From NCBI GenBank assembly GCA_963971425.1, contig OZ020526.1, positions 18,505,173-18,569,172 on the forward strand: a stretch of DNA of 64,000 nt. The letters run 5' to 3'. How positions within the stretch are numbered: the first letter of the stretch is position 1; the number at the start of each line of letters is the position of its first letter. A program made the position numbers and the translations under genes. This DNA is from Bryoerythrophyllum caledonicum. Taxonomy: Eukaryota > Streptophyta > Bryopsida > Pottiales > Pottiaceae. Under the pieces are notes generated by a model that was given only the letters and a program-made list of their open reading frames with translations, ran no database searches and was not told the DNA's origin. Below, piece by piece: positions 1 to 11,450 of this stretch.

Positions 1-1178
1 TAATCGCACTCGGGTGTAAGCCGGGTATTTTATAGGTATTATACTAGCATGGGACGCGTATTGGGTAGGTATCGCATCAGGGAGACTTGAGAAGCGAGCG
101 GACTGCTACGAGTTGACTTCTTCGTGTGGTGGTTGAAGAAGTTGGCCGGGTCGCCAGGGTGTATTCCGGGTATTGAGGTGGTATTGACGTAGTTTTGGAG
201 GAGTATTGGGCAGGTATCAATCGGGGTTACACGGTTTGATGAGACTTGGTGAAGCATTAATTGAAGACACTGTACATTTGTTCGACTTAGTCTCGTGGTG
301 ATGGTTGATGTTGTGTTTCAGGGCCCGCTTCACACCGGGTCCAAGGTGCAAATTCCACCAATCTGATTACAAGAGTGGCCAAAGTTTGGCCTCTTGGTCT
401 TCACAGTAGAGGCCAATATCCAAAGGTCATTGTCCTCCATTGTGTCTACATGGCAACACTTTTAGAGGGCAAACCTGAACCAACACGAACCTGATGACAT
501 CATGGGTACCTTAAGTGGGAAAAACCAAATGAGGTGCACTTTTGGTATAGATATCCAAGCTTGAATGTAAGCTTAAATAAGACACAAATGTAATTTTATC
601 CAGCCATGACGAGATCATCAGTAATTTGTTTTGCTAAAGTACAAAGAGTTTGAAGACTTGTGAAGAACAAAATTTTACTTATTTCTTAAGGAACTTATTA
701 TATTCCTCTCAAAGAGTGATCAGTGACACTGCTAATGTGTATTCCACATTCTTCTTTCTCTCTGTCAATTTTTGAATCTCAACCTACCTTTCTCTTTTCT
801 TTCCTCTTTGAAAAACTCCACTTAGGATCCTAAAACAAACAACAGATCACTTGTGGATGTCTCTGAACTAGCTGACAACACTACAAGCAACCCTGTCGCT
901 CCTCACTCAAAAGGTGTTGTCCTTCACTTGTGTAGAAAGTGGAAAAGGGTGCTTTTCCTCGTATTTTGTGACCCAACTGACTCACCAACTTCTAAAATAC
1001 TTGAAATAGTAAGTGAGGGGCGACATGGTTGCTAGTAGTGTGAACTCTTCGCTCTAGATAGCAAAGCAGTAAGATAAAATCTTGAGAAAATTCCCTACAA
1101 AAGTTCAACCAAAAGTGAGTGACCATTTGGTAAACCAGCTGAGATCCAGACTGTGTCTGAAACCAAGTCGGTGAGTGA
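1..1178. other. Intergenic, no gene recognised
   Basis: No convincing coding region is seen. Short open frames here lack recognisable motifs. The only structure noted is an imperfect inverted repeat, with arms at 876-907 and 1012-1042 and about 26 of 31 positions pairing around a ~105-nt loop. It could be a small foldback relic or, less likely, a small-RNA precursor. Confidence 0.4.
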
Positions 1179-1607
1179 TCACGCAATGGCGGCGATGAAG
1201 TGGCGAGAGTGCACCACAGCCTGTTCCTGCAGCGCCTGTTGGATCATGACCCCCCGCTCGCGCTCTTCCCTCGCCGCCCAGTCGGCCGCCGTCGCGGGGT
1301 GAATGCCTCCCGCTCCAGGGCACGCGTAGAACGACGACGACGACGACAAGCCCGCCCCCGCCCAGTCGTTCATCAGCTTCACGTACCCGTCCCGCAGCTT
1401 CTTCACCAGCATCCGCAACGGCTCCCCCGATCTCGGCTCCCCAGCTCTCGGCTCACTACTCTTCTGGCAGCTCGGAGCTACCTCGCAGTGCTCCAGCACG
1501 GGCTCCAGTGTGTTGCACTTGGCGCCTTTCTGGTTCTGGGAGTAAGTTTGGGACACCTTCACAGTAGTAGAAGTACTAGTACTACTCCTCATCCTCGAGG
1601 GTGCCAT
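1179..1607 (-). CDS. Small GC-rich hypothetical protein
   Basis: A single open frame on the minus strand, taken from an ATG at 1607 (product begins MAPSRMRSS) to a TGA at 1179-1181, giving about 142 residues. I do not recognise the family. Visible features are a Ser/Thr-rich N-terminus, a cysteine-containing middle, a basic amphipathic stretch (MLVKKLRDGYVKLMNDWAG) and a Glu/Arg/Gln-rich C-terminal helix (REERERGVMIQQALQEQ). The GC content and codon use differ sharply from the AT-rich flanks, which favours real coding. Just upstream, ttgcag precedes the ATG by two bases, so this could be a terminal exon with a splice acceptor. A plus-strand frame (1200-1619) overlaps it but is low-complexity Arg-rich and is judged a shadow. 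No neighbouring gene supports a function. Confidence 0.4.
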   Translation of the reverse strand: MAPSRMRSSTSTSTTVKVSQTYSQNQKGAKCNTLEPVLEHCEVAPSCQKSSEPRAGEPRSGEPLRMLVKKLRDGYVKLMNDWAGAGLSSSSSFYACPGAGGIHPATAADWAAREERERGVMIQQALQEQAVVHSRHFIAAIA

Positions 1608-1622
1608 TCCTGCAACTGACAC

Positions 1623-2272
1623 CGAACAGGTCTACTTGTCGAAACTAATTGCTAGAAAGTTGAGCGATGGAGGACCTGGATAGGAAATGAAGTCATGTGA
1701 TGCCCAGATGATGGGAGGGGATCCATTATAAACCGTGCAGATCATGGTTTCAGAGAACGCGGTAACACGCTAACACTCCCATCCTACTGGTTCTTTTACT
1801 GTTTGTAAAGTAGTTATTGTTATGTGAGTGGGGTCCAGATGAGTGTTCAGCGACGACGGCCGTTGAACCTCTCTCCGGCTCCAAGCATAGGTGATACAGT
1901 AACTACTGTCGAACGTCGACTCAAGCATCCCCTGGTTCATTTCTGGGCCAAGAAAGAGGAGGTAATGTTTGTATTTTGTATTCTCCAAAACTTTTGTCAG
2001 TCGGAGAGCGGTAGCTATAGCTCTATCTGTGAAACTTGGTTTGGACTTTGGAAACCCTGGTGACGTCGTTTTTGGTTTTTGTGCAAGTCATGACTTTGGG
2101 GAAATACACGTTTTTATCAGGAAACGCGTAACTGATTCGGTGTCACTGTTGCTTATCACTCTGTTTCTCAACGAACGCACATGAGATTCTTGAAACTCCG
2201 GTTGGTTTCACTGCACGGTGGGCGTTGGAGGAAATTGATTGTTATGTCTTGGGTGGTGGTTTTCTTCTTGTG
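1623..2272. other. Intergenic, one exon-like stretch
   Basis: Mostly non-coding. The stretch at 1839-1951 on the plus strand reads as an exon-like peptide (MSVQRRRPLNLSPAPSIGD onward) that ends at a plausible GT donor (gaggag then gtaatg). No following exon or known domain was found, so it is not called as a gene. Confidence 0.25.
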
Positions 2273-2277
2273 TTGAA

Positions 2278-2588
2278 TATCCTACGCGTTCATACATAAT
2301 TAATTCAAAATGGAGGGTGTTATCAAGTTTTGGAGAATATAAAAATATTTCTCTGAGTGATACCCATGTAATGTGAGGGTCCACTCTCGAGAGGGGGGAG
2401 TGGTTCCATACTACTTAATCTATGTTGGGTGGACATAGATTAAGTAGTATGGAACCCTATGCATTATAGGGGTAGCATCTTGACATTACATGGATAATCA
2501 CCTGGACAAAAACTTTACATTTTCCAGAATTTTGGACAAATCTTCATTTTGAATTAATTATGTACAAAAGCGAACATGGCGTAGGGTA
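2278..2588. mobile_element. Foldback MITE with long inverted arms
   Basis: The two halves are imperfect inverted copies of each other. The left arm (2278 to about 2425) and right arm (about 2435 to 2588) meet at a 9-nt loop (ttgggtgga), where about 25 bp pair perfectly (gttccatactacttaatcta). The outer ends read TATCCTACGC and, inverted, TACCCTACGC. TTGAA flanks both sides (2273-2277 and 2589-2593) and may be a 5-bp target duplication. If the repeat is read as TTGAATATC, a 9-bp Mutator-type duplication is possible. No coding capacity. The superfamily is not settled. Confidence 0.7.
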
Positions 2589-3034
2589 TTGAATATCTTA
2601 GGCATGTTTTTAGATTGGAACTTATAATTCCAATTTTTGAAATTTCGTAAAAAGATGCAAGATCATACTATGAGTCTTTTATTTTCAACAAATCTAATAT
2701 AGAAAAATGTTATGCTAAATTAAATAAAAATTGACAAGGATGGGCACAAATTAAATCACATTTGCTCTTAAAAAATTGAGATTTTCAATTTTCTTTCATA
2801 TTCCATTTTTTAATTTAAAGAAGCATGAATTAGAGTTTTGACCATATTAATTTTCAATCTACGCAAGAATAAATTAGTTAAAAAACCAAAATATAGTTTT
2901 GTGATTTCTTATTTCTTGAACCTTTCTTCATTGTTTTTTTTAATTATATACTTCACTTCTTTGATACCTCTAAAATATTGGTGTGCAAGAAACTAACATG
3001 ATGTACAATACAATTATAAAAATTCAAGAACTTT
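2589..3034. other. AT-rich spacer
   Basis: Very AT-rich sequence between the foldback element and the CACTA element. No ORF, repeat or RNA gene seen. Confidence 0.5.
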
Positions 3035-3289
3035 CACTATGGGAAATCGGCCTATAAATGACTATAGCACAAATGACTAGCCAGAAAACAATTACTACAG
3101 AATTACTCAGGATCTACAGACGCTGCCCGGATCTAGCTAGTTAGCTACCCTAGTCATTTTACAGTAATTTAAGTTTTTGCGGGCAGAGAGGTGATGAAAA
3201 CCATGTGACGGCCAACATCGTTCATATCGTCATCCCAATGTTTTCATCCATGCTTCATCCGATAGTGTTGACGTGGCAACTTGCAAGAA

Positions 3290-4980
3290 GGTGACTAACT
3301 AGGGTTGTGCCTTAGTGATTCATTAATGATACGTTTGAAAAGAATTACTCTCTCACTAGAAAATAACTAGCTAAAGTAATATATGTTGGAACTCAAAAAT
3401 AACTCCTGGGTATTTTTAGAAAATTGCTGAAGTAGATGGATGTCTGCTTCTGTTGGACATTGTTGATGTGGCAAATAGGTGATGCCTTAGATTGTATTCC
3501 AGTAATTCCTTAGTAATACATTCGGCACAAATCATAGCGTCACTAAAATATTAGTTCGTGCACTAATATATTTTATAACTAAAAAATAACTCGGGGATAC
3601 TTTTTAGAAAGTTGCTAACGTAGATGGATGTCTACTTTTGTTTGACGTTGTTGATGTGGCAAGTAGATGGTGACTTGGATTGTGTTTCAGTAAATCTTTA
3701 GTGATACCCTTCAGGCAAATTACTGCATCACCGGGAAATAACTTGGCAGAGTAATATATTCTACAATTGAAAAATGACTAGTGGATAATTTTTTATAACT
3801 TCCAATCAGATTGTTGGTACTTTGGATAATTTGCTGACGTCGATGGATGTAGGGTTTTGTCAGATACTGCTAACTTCGATTATGTCTATGTCATTCATTA
3901 GTGATACGTTTGAAAAGAATTATTGTCTTAGTAGAAAATAACTAGCTAAAGTAATATATGTTAGAATTCAAAAATAACTCATGGGTATTTTTAGAAAATT
4001 GCTGATGTAGATGGTATCTACTTCCGTCGGACATTGCTGATGTGGCAAATAGGTGATGACTTGGATTGTATTTCAGTAATTCCTTAGTAATACATTTGGC
4101 ACAAATCACTACATTACTAAAAAGTTATTTGGTGCAGTAATATATTTTATAACTAAAAAATAACTTAGGGATATTTTTTAAAAAGGTGTTGACGTAAATC
4201 GATGTCTACTTTTGTCCGACATTGTTGATGTGGCAAATAGGCGATGACTTGGATTGTATTCCAGTAATTCTTTAGTAATACATTTGACACAAATTACTAT
4301 GTCACTGAAATATAACTTGGCACAATTATATATTGTATAACTCAAAAATAGCTCATGGGTATTTAAAAAAAATTGTAGACGTGTATGAATGTCTACTTCC
4401 ATTTGACAATAGTGATGTGAGAAGTAGGTGGTGACTTGGATTGTATTCTCGTAATTCTTTGGTAATGCATTTTGCACAAATCATTGCATCATCGGGAAAT
4501 AACTCGGCACAATAATATATTTTATAACTGGAAAATTACTAGTGGATAATTTTTTATAAACTGCTCACGTGGATGAATGCCCATTTCCATTTGACATTTT
4601 TGATGTAGCAATTAGGGGTGATTTGGATTGTATGCTAGTAATTCTTTACTGATACATTTGAGACATATTACTGTGTCAGTAGAGAATTACTCAACACATT
4701 AATATGTTTTATAACTTCCAATTAAAACGTTATCACTTTAGACATTTTACTGATGTGAATGGATGCAAGGTTTTTTCAGATACTGTTGACTTGGATTATG
4801 TCTAAGACATTCATTAGTGATACATATAAAAGAATTATTGTGTCACTAAAAAATAATTAGGTCTAGTAATATATTTATAACAAAAAAATTACTCGTGTAT
4901 AATTTTTTCTAGTTGTTGACGTAGATGGATGTCTATTTGTGTTTGACATTGATGATGTGTCAAATAGGTTAGTGTCAAAT
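3290..4980. repeat. ~186-bp tandem satellite inside the CACTA element, about nine units
   Basis: Each unit contains a run like aactcatgggtatttttaga, then gctgacgtagatggatgtct, then gatgtggcaaataggtgatg, then a cagtaattctttagtaatac-type segment. The 'gatggatgtctact' landmark recurs near 3437, 3622, 3842, 4011, 4199, 4384, 4573, 4757 and 4925, a spacing of about 170-220 bp. Units are diverged at many positions. CACTA elements often carry subterminal repeats bound by their TNPA protein; this array is unusually long and regular. Confidence 0.8.
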
Positions 4981-5499
4981 TTCAATTAAATATTTGAATG
5001 TTTTCTAACAAAATTGAATAAGTAAACTTTGTAGAAGCAATCAATGAAAAATGTATGCCAAAGAATGGCAAAAAGAAAATATCCATCCTATGTTATAATT
5101 ATTGAAAGATTTCTAGTAGAAAAATAGAAATATAGAGAATTAAAGGATTAAGTAAGAGTTAGACTATGGAGAAATACAAGTGAAATATGAAATAGGTAGA
5201 AAAATAGATAAAAAAGGAATAGGAGTATGCAACTACTAACTAGGTTGGAAGAAGAAGACCGGGATGGGAAATACCCAACCAGATGAATGTTAGACTTAGG
5301 GTGACAAATTGTGGCGGCTAGGGTTTGAGGGAGTGGCTTGCAAGGGATGCCCTCCTCCCTTTCTCACTCTCTCTCTTCCAAGGTGTGTATGTGTGTGGCG
5401 TATGTGAAAGAGGGTAGTAAGTTAGGATTAGAGTGAGATAAAAGAAGGCCGTGGTTAGATCTACAACTACGGTTGGAGTAAGTAAGAGATGGTAGTTGA

Positions 5500-6035
5500 G
5501 ATTTAGAAAAGATCAAGCTTATCAAGCTGACTTTCTGAAAGTCTAGGTTCAAAAGATTTGGAGCATTGATGAAGGAGATACGGCCTCCAAAGCAAGAAGG
5601 GGTCTGCCATCAATACATAGCTCAAATCCTTACTTTGGAGAGCAATATCTTTGAGGCGCAACCAAATCAAGACCTTAAGTTTAGAGAAGATTGAGCTTAT
5701 TGAGATGGCCTTTTGAAAAGTCTAGGCTCAAAGGATTTGAAGCATTATCAAGGGAGATATGGCCGCCAAAGCCAGAAGGGGTCCGCCGTCAACATAGACC
5801 TCAAGCGTTGACTTTGGAGGACAATATCTTTGAAGTGAGGACGATTCAAGACTTGAGATTTGCAAATGTTAAAGCTTGTTAAGTTAGCTTTTCAACAAGC
5901 TTAGAATCAAAGAATTTGGAAGAATAACAACAAAGTTACGGCCAACCAATTGCAAGAGGATTGATTGCCGCAAGATTTGAGAAGCCTTTACTTTGGAGGC
6001 TCTTAACACTTGATTGATAAAGTTGTTTCTAGTGA
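5500..6035. repeat. ~179-bp tandem repeat, three units, inside the CACTA element
   Basis: Three diverged copies start at about 5500, 5679 and 5857. Each contains a gatttagaaaagatcaagc-like start, then tctaggttcaaaagatttgg, then gatacggcctccaaag, then ctttggagagcaatatcttt. The third is the most diverged. A second satellite family within the same element, unrelated to the ~186-bp one by eye. No coding sense. Confidence 0.7.
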
Positions 6036-8209
6036 TTTTTTCATGAGCTAAAGGATATTTCAGCCAGCCTTCATTAAAAGTTTATTTTGTTGAATTTGGA
6101 GCTTCGAGTAAGAAATGGTGTATGTTTTAGTGTCAGGTGATGTGCTGCCCCCTTTTTGGTGTTGATTTTCCACTTGCAAGTATTGTTTTCAATGTCCTTG
6201 CTAATATCTACATGTATGATCTTAGCACGTGTGGTGAATGTAAATGAATGATACATAAACGTGCATGTGTATGTTGTCATAGATGTGAAGTTCATAGGTT
6301 ATGTACGTGACGTACTTTTGCATGTGGAAGTCAAATTCTTGGTTAGAAGTCCATTGCTTGGAGGCACTGAGGTCACATACACTCTCCACCGGCCCATCTC
6401 TATGACATTCATCTTGCAATGTGGATTGTTTATAGTAAGCACTAAACAATAGTGATTTCCGGAAGTTGGTATGTGTAAATTTTATACTTGTTACGATGTA
6501 ATTTAAAGTCATAATATAGTAATATTGCACTCATTTAGAACTAATATCAGTCATTTTTTCATGTAATTATTTAATTGTGATTAGTAATTGTGTAGTCAAT
6601 GATTTGTAGTCATTTCATGTATTGTTTATGTTTTCTCTAGTAATTCTGTAGTTGTACTAAATTCATTGTTTAGTAACGATATATTACTTGTGTAGTCATT
6701 GTACATAAATTTTGTTGTTTAATAAATCTGTATGGATATGGACTTGTAGTACCATGTGGAGGTATTGGTGGATTTGCTAAACCCCAAAAACAAGCCACAG
6801 AAAGGGGCTTGGGGAAGAGTGAGTGGTCTTGCAGGGGACAAATGGCATGGATGAAGTATTTCAAAATCATGGTTCCAACCTCCAGATAGATACCGGTGGT
6901 GTCCTCAATAATATTGATCTTATGTTCGTGAACAAGCTAGCTGACCAATACAAGGTCCAAGATGCTTGTGGCAGTAATGTTCTATGGGAAGAAAAATTTA
7001 TGAAGCTTAAACAAGACAATTGATTGAGGACTTTGTTTTAGGTTTGATTTTTATCGAGCATGCATTACAAGTGCTAGTAGATGGTTGTTATTGGGCGTTG
7101 TATTTGAGGGGCTTTTGTAGCATTGCTCTAGTGACCATTTTGTTTATTTCAAAGTATTTCATGACGAAGACACCTTTGGTATTATTTATGGTTTTAGAAC
7201 ACAACACAATGACTAAACAATAACTAGATAATATATATAAAAACTAATAAATAACTATAAAATAACTACAAATAAACCTCACAACAACCAAATAATAACT
7301 TGAGTAGAACTAAACTAACACCGCACAATGATTTAATAATAACTAGGCAGTTCACCAAAAAACTATCAAGTAACTACAGATTAACTACATAAAGTTTTAT
7401 AATAACCAAATGACTCCCTGACGCGAATTGAAATTAGTGCATGCCATTCTATTATAGCTAAATTTATAATACCACAATAACTAAGGAATTACTAGCGTAA
7501 CACTGCATAATGACTAAACAATCACTAGGCTGGACATAAAATAATGGTATTCAATGAACCACCTCCACGTACAAAGAAGTGGATCCCACACATACATTGA
7601 AGAAGAAGAAGAAAAACGCCGGTTCCCGAAGGACACCAGCGTGAATAAAGTGTCTGTTCGTTCCACATACATTGACATATAAGTTGCCACGTAGGATTTC
7701 ATGTCAGTAAGAGAACACATCATTGTCCACATTAACCGCCACGTTTAATTCCACGTCACACATAAAATCCACATCATTATCCACTTTAAATTCCATGTTA
7801 TACTCAAATCCACATCAATAGCCACCTCATCGATCTTCGAGGATGATGGGCCACATCAATAGATGGATGAGAAATCCACGTGTCAAAAAGAATGACTACA
7901 GAAATCTACTACTCAAAATTATTTCTGTGCCTAAACTAAAAAAAATTTAGTCATTTCCTAGTAATACAGGTCATCTATGACTCAACAATGACTAAAATCG
8001 CTAGTCATTGATGCCTCGATTTCCTGTAGTGTTTTCTGATGCAAAACTTTGTCACCAAGTAAAGTCAAAGTTTGATATTCCTTTAAACTTTCCATGAGTC
8101 TTTCTAAATACAAAGATTCACTTTGTAAGACTTTTGTAGAGTGCTCTTATTCTTGCCCTCAACGGTCCAGTCGGCATGGACTTGGTGGTAGTATGAACAA
8201 ACACTTTAT

Positions 8210-9578
8210 CACTATAAGAAACCCGTGATTTTTGTGACGTTAGCTGTGATCAAGTGTGTTTTTCAAAACATGTTTTTGCGAACGGGCCGAGCCTTGGGCT
8301 CTCGGATTCTGGTGGATGTTGCACCAAACATGGAAAAATTGGCGGAAAAACGCAGAGATGTTAGCATAAACGTATTTGTTTTGCGGGACGTCCTAGTGAA
8401 TAGTCATGTTTTAGACAACGTCCTCAGAAAGGTGACAATGCCACGTCGGCAGGGGGGTTTCAGCTTTACTATGAGTAACTTCGAGATTGTTACTGCAACC
8501 TCCCGTAAAACACTACCCAACGATTAAAACACAATGGAGATGGGCTGACCCCTACAAAAATAAAAACGTGGATGTCGTTACTGACGTCACAAAAAACGTG
8601 GATGTCCTTACTGACATCACAAAAAACATGTTTGAGCCACGTAGGCAAGGTAGAAATTGGATTCTTTTAAAAATGTTTGTGCCACGTAGGCAAGGTTGAA
8701 ATCAGCTGCCACGTAGGCAAAGAGGATGTTCGAACAGACGTCTGGATGGACGTCTACTGTGACATTTTAATGTTTATGCTAACACGAGGCTAACACCATG
8801 ACAAATCCAATAATCCCACATGGATTGTCACCACTTGTGCATCCCATTGTATATATATGTAAGGCCTTCTCTCCTATCTCATCACACTTGAATCAAGAGT
8901 GATTCACTTTCATCCATCTATTTGGATGAATTTGAATTACCCTTGAAACTTAAAGTGATACGGTACTTTTTGATGACATGGCGCTTCTTTTTGGTGACAT
9001 GGCACTTGCTTTTGCTGACTTGGTGTTTGCTTTTGGTGACCTCCATCTCAACGAACGTCACAGAAAATGTCATAACGAATGTCACAGAAAACATACCGTG
9101 TTAGAAATGACGTTCAATTTACAGTGTCCACAATTAATTATTGCATTAAACTATGCTAATTGGACATGCCACGTCATATTTTAAAAAGTGACACGTCATA
9201 TTTTAAAGGTGCCACATCATAAAATGGCGGGTCCACGTATGCAAGCCTAGTCACAATCGTATGCCACGTCATGCGCCACATCATGGGCCACATTACCAAG
9301 GGCCCGGATGAAAAAGTTGGGGATGTGGCACTGCCCGTCCATGTGGCGATGACGTGGACGCGACGTGGCAGCCACATGGCAGATTTTTAACACCTTCAAC
9401 CCCCAAGTTTTTGTGATGTTTTAAAAAACGTGGGCCTATTTTTTGAGATTTTCGCATGTTTTTCGCATGTCAATTATAACGGATTTTTTTGGACGTCAAC
9501 GTTGACGTGCCGGATGCTGCTCAAAACATAATTGCACGTTAGTTGCCCTGTCACAAAAAACACGGGTTTCTTATAGTG
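8210..9578. mobile_element. Small non-autonomous CACTA transposon
   Basis: The ends are near-perfect inverted repeats of about 28 bp. The left begins CACTATAAGAAACCCGTG; the right end, on the other strand, begins CACTATAAGAAACCCGTG and both continue into TTTTTTGTGAC with one small length difference. The 3-bp duplication TAT flanks it (8207-8209 and 9579-9581). No transposase frame. Subterminal sequence is packed with TGCCACGTCA-like motifs (about 8430-8725 and 9160-9385). It lies only 178 bp from the larger CACTA element and shares that motif with it. The intact ends and perfect duplication indicate a fairly recent insertion. Confidence 0.9.
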
Positions 9579-10473
9579 TATTCACGCCGGCCTCCCCTGA
9601 GACCGGAGTTCTTCTTCTTCTTCTGCCCTCAACGTTACTATTTACTACTTCTTGTCCCTCATTGGAATCGAACCTCTTCAACCCTTTAATGCCCATGAGA
9701 TCCAAAATGGGACTCTGGAGATGTTAAAACTCAATTTGCATGAAATCCATGAAAAATTAGGTTGTGAATTTGAAGTTAAGATTTGCGCACACGTTACATG
9801 AGCACTATGCAAAAATCAAATCATGATTTGAAGTAAAAGAACTCCTGGAAAACCAAGGTATACAAAACAAAATACATCAAATACACTAAAATACAATGAG
9901 TACCATGCCGCATACTATGTTGTATTTCCTACACATGCAAAATGACTTTGGTATTAACTTTGATTAAAATTTGTTTTTTTTATTTTAGATATTCTTCATT
10001 GTATTGAGATTGTTGTTTTTTCTCATTGCATACAAAACTTTTGTTTTAATTAATATAAGTTTGGAACATTTTCGTATACAATCAAGTAAATAAAAGTTAA
10101 AAAAATCATCAATAATCATGTATAATTGATTTCATCAAGTATGATATGTCAATGCGAAGCAATTGACCTAGTGCACATGTGAACCTCTTTTATTTGAAGT
10201 ACAAAGTTTTTTGCAAAAAACTTTTGATGGATAAAGTAGTATACCCTCCAAAGTTCACAATTTTTATTACCAATATACGATAACTTTAAACACTATTATC
10301 TATTCCATCAATTGTTGGATGTTGTGAAAATTTTCTCCAAAGATTAAGTCATGGTTTGAGTTCAATTTTGTAAGGTTGAATACTAAAATTAGGCATTCAA
10401 TTTTCATCAAAGTCAGTTCAAAGAAAGAAATCAGCACATATCTTGGTTATGGATAATTATGTTATGGTTATAG
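9579..10473. other. AT-rich intergenic stretch
   Basis: No gene, RNA or clear repeat recognised. There is a short TTC run near 9611. Confidence 0.4.
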
Positions 10474-11450
10474 GCGCAATAGGGGAACAAGGTTTACATG
10501 TGGGTTGTCGATTCTTGGAAGATGAAGTACGCTAGGCAGGACACGAATGTCGCCATTGAAGGGTACCACTTGATGTTGAAGGCGATTCTGAGGTCTAAGC
10601 ACAGTCGCATGGCTCATAGGAAAGTCGATTGGTGCGTGTGGAGGTTGCATGAAGAGATGAAGCTACACTATTGGTACACATTGTTGCGCAAAGAGGGCAG
10701 ATTTGTAGATAAGAAGAAAAAGCAGGACATTGTTGTCTCGGCAGCGTTGCGTGCGAGCTGGAGTATCCCTGAGACGGACGTGACGTTGCCAATGTTTGCT
10801 AGAGGACCAACTTTTGTTACGTCTTAGACTCATTGGCATCTCCACTACTTCCTCTATAATCTGGAGATTGAGATGTCAGGTTGTAACTGCGTGCATGGGT
10901 AGAGGGGGAATACTTGCAAACACCAAGTTAAGGTGCTATTGATGCTGAATCTGCATCTTGCAGAAGGAATGATTGCTTGGTATTGTGGGCAAGAAATGGG
11001 CAAGGCCACCGGAGGACTACAACATTTCTTGACGCCATCGAAAGTTCATGTGCGGAGCTCAAGAGATGCGGAGAAGCAGTGTCACAGTAGTTCTGTTACC
11101 CCACCAGTGTTATAGGAAGGTCTAGAGCTGCCAATGCCCAAGGCACTGGCTGCGAAGCCCTTGGTGGAAGAGTTGGGGATAAGATACTGGCAGTCATGAA
11201 GGATATTTTTGAAGACATAGGTTTCGACTCGGAATTGATGCTTCATTTCTTCGTAGATTTGCGTGCTGCAAGGGATCAGATTTGGTTAATGAAAGCAAAG
11301 GTGAAGGGGGAGCATGTCTATGCCATTGCCGGATTGTCGGCACTCCATTGGGTGGATGGTGGTTGCATAATGAAATTGGCGTGTGACAAGGACTTCCTTG
11401 AGCGGAGAGAGAAATCTGTCATAAAAAAATTGCGACTTGAAGGTGATTAG
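10474..11450 (+). pseudogene. Broken SWIM-zinc-finger transposase of Mutator type
   Basis: The frame at about 10480-10827 reads VYMWVVDSWKMKYARQDTN, then VAIEGYHLMLKAIL and RKVDWCVWRLHEEMKLHYWY. This matches the C-terminal part of Mutator-like or derived transposases, in which a 'TNxxxExYHxxLK' helix precedes a SWIM finger. The same frame then has a TAG at 10825-10827 and, after about 20 codons, CNCVHG, a second TAG (10888-10890) and RGNTCKHQVKVLLML. Together these give the CxC...CxH SWIM zinc-binding pattern. A further piece (11196-11450, product beginning MKDIFEDIGFDSELMLHFF) is in another frame and looks like the tail. Two in-frame stops plus a frame change mean it is not functional. Upstream DDE sequence is absent. 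No terminal repeats were found. Confidence 0.6.

Larger units (their letters stand above)
3035..8031. mobile_element. CACTA (En/Spm-like) transposon, apparently non-autonomous
   Basis: The left end begins CACTATGGGAAATCG. The right end, read on the other strand, begins CACTACAGGAAATCG. Both are flanked by the 3-bp duplication TTT (3032-3034 and 8032-8034), the hallmark of CACTA elements. Subterminal AATGACTA motifs recur near both ends. The left third is a ~186-bp tandem satellite. The right end has TGCCACGT/CCACGTCA motifs (about 7690-7880). No frame resembling a TNPD-type DDE transposase was found in the roughly 5 kb. Short frames (for example 6823-7023 plus) have no recognised domain. It is therefore best read as a deletion derivative moved in trans by an autonomous relative. 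Confidence 0.85.
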
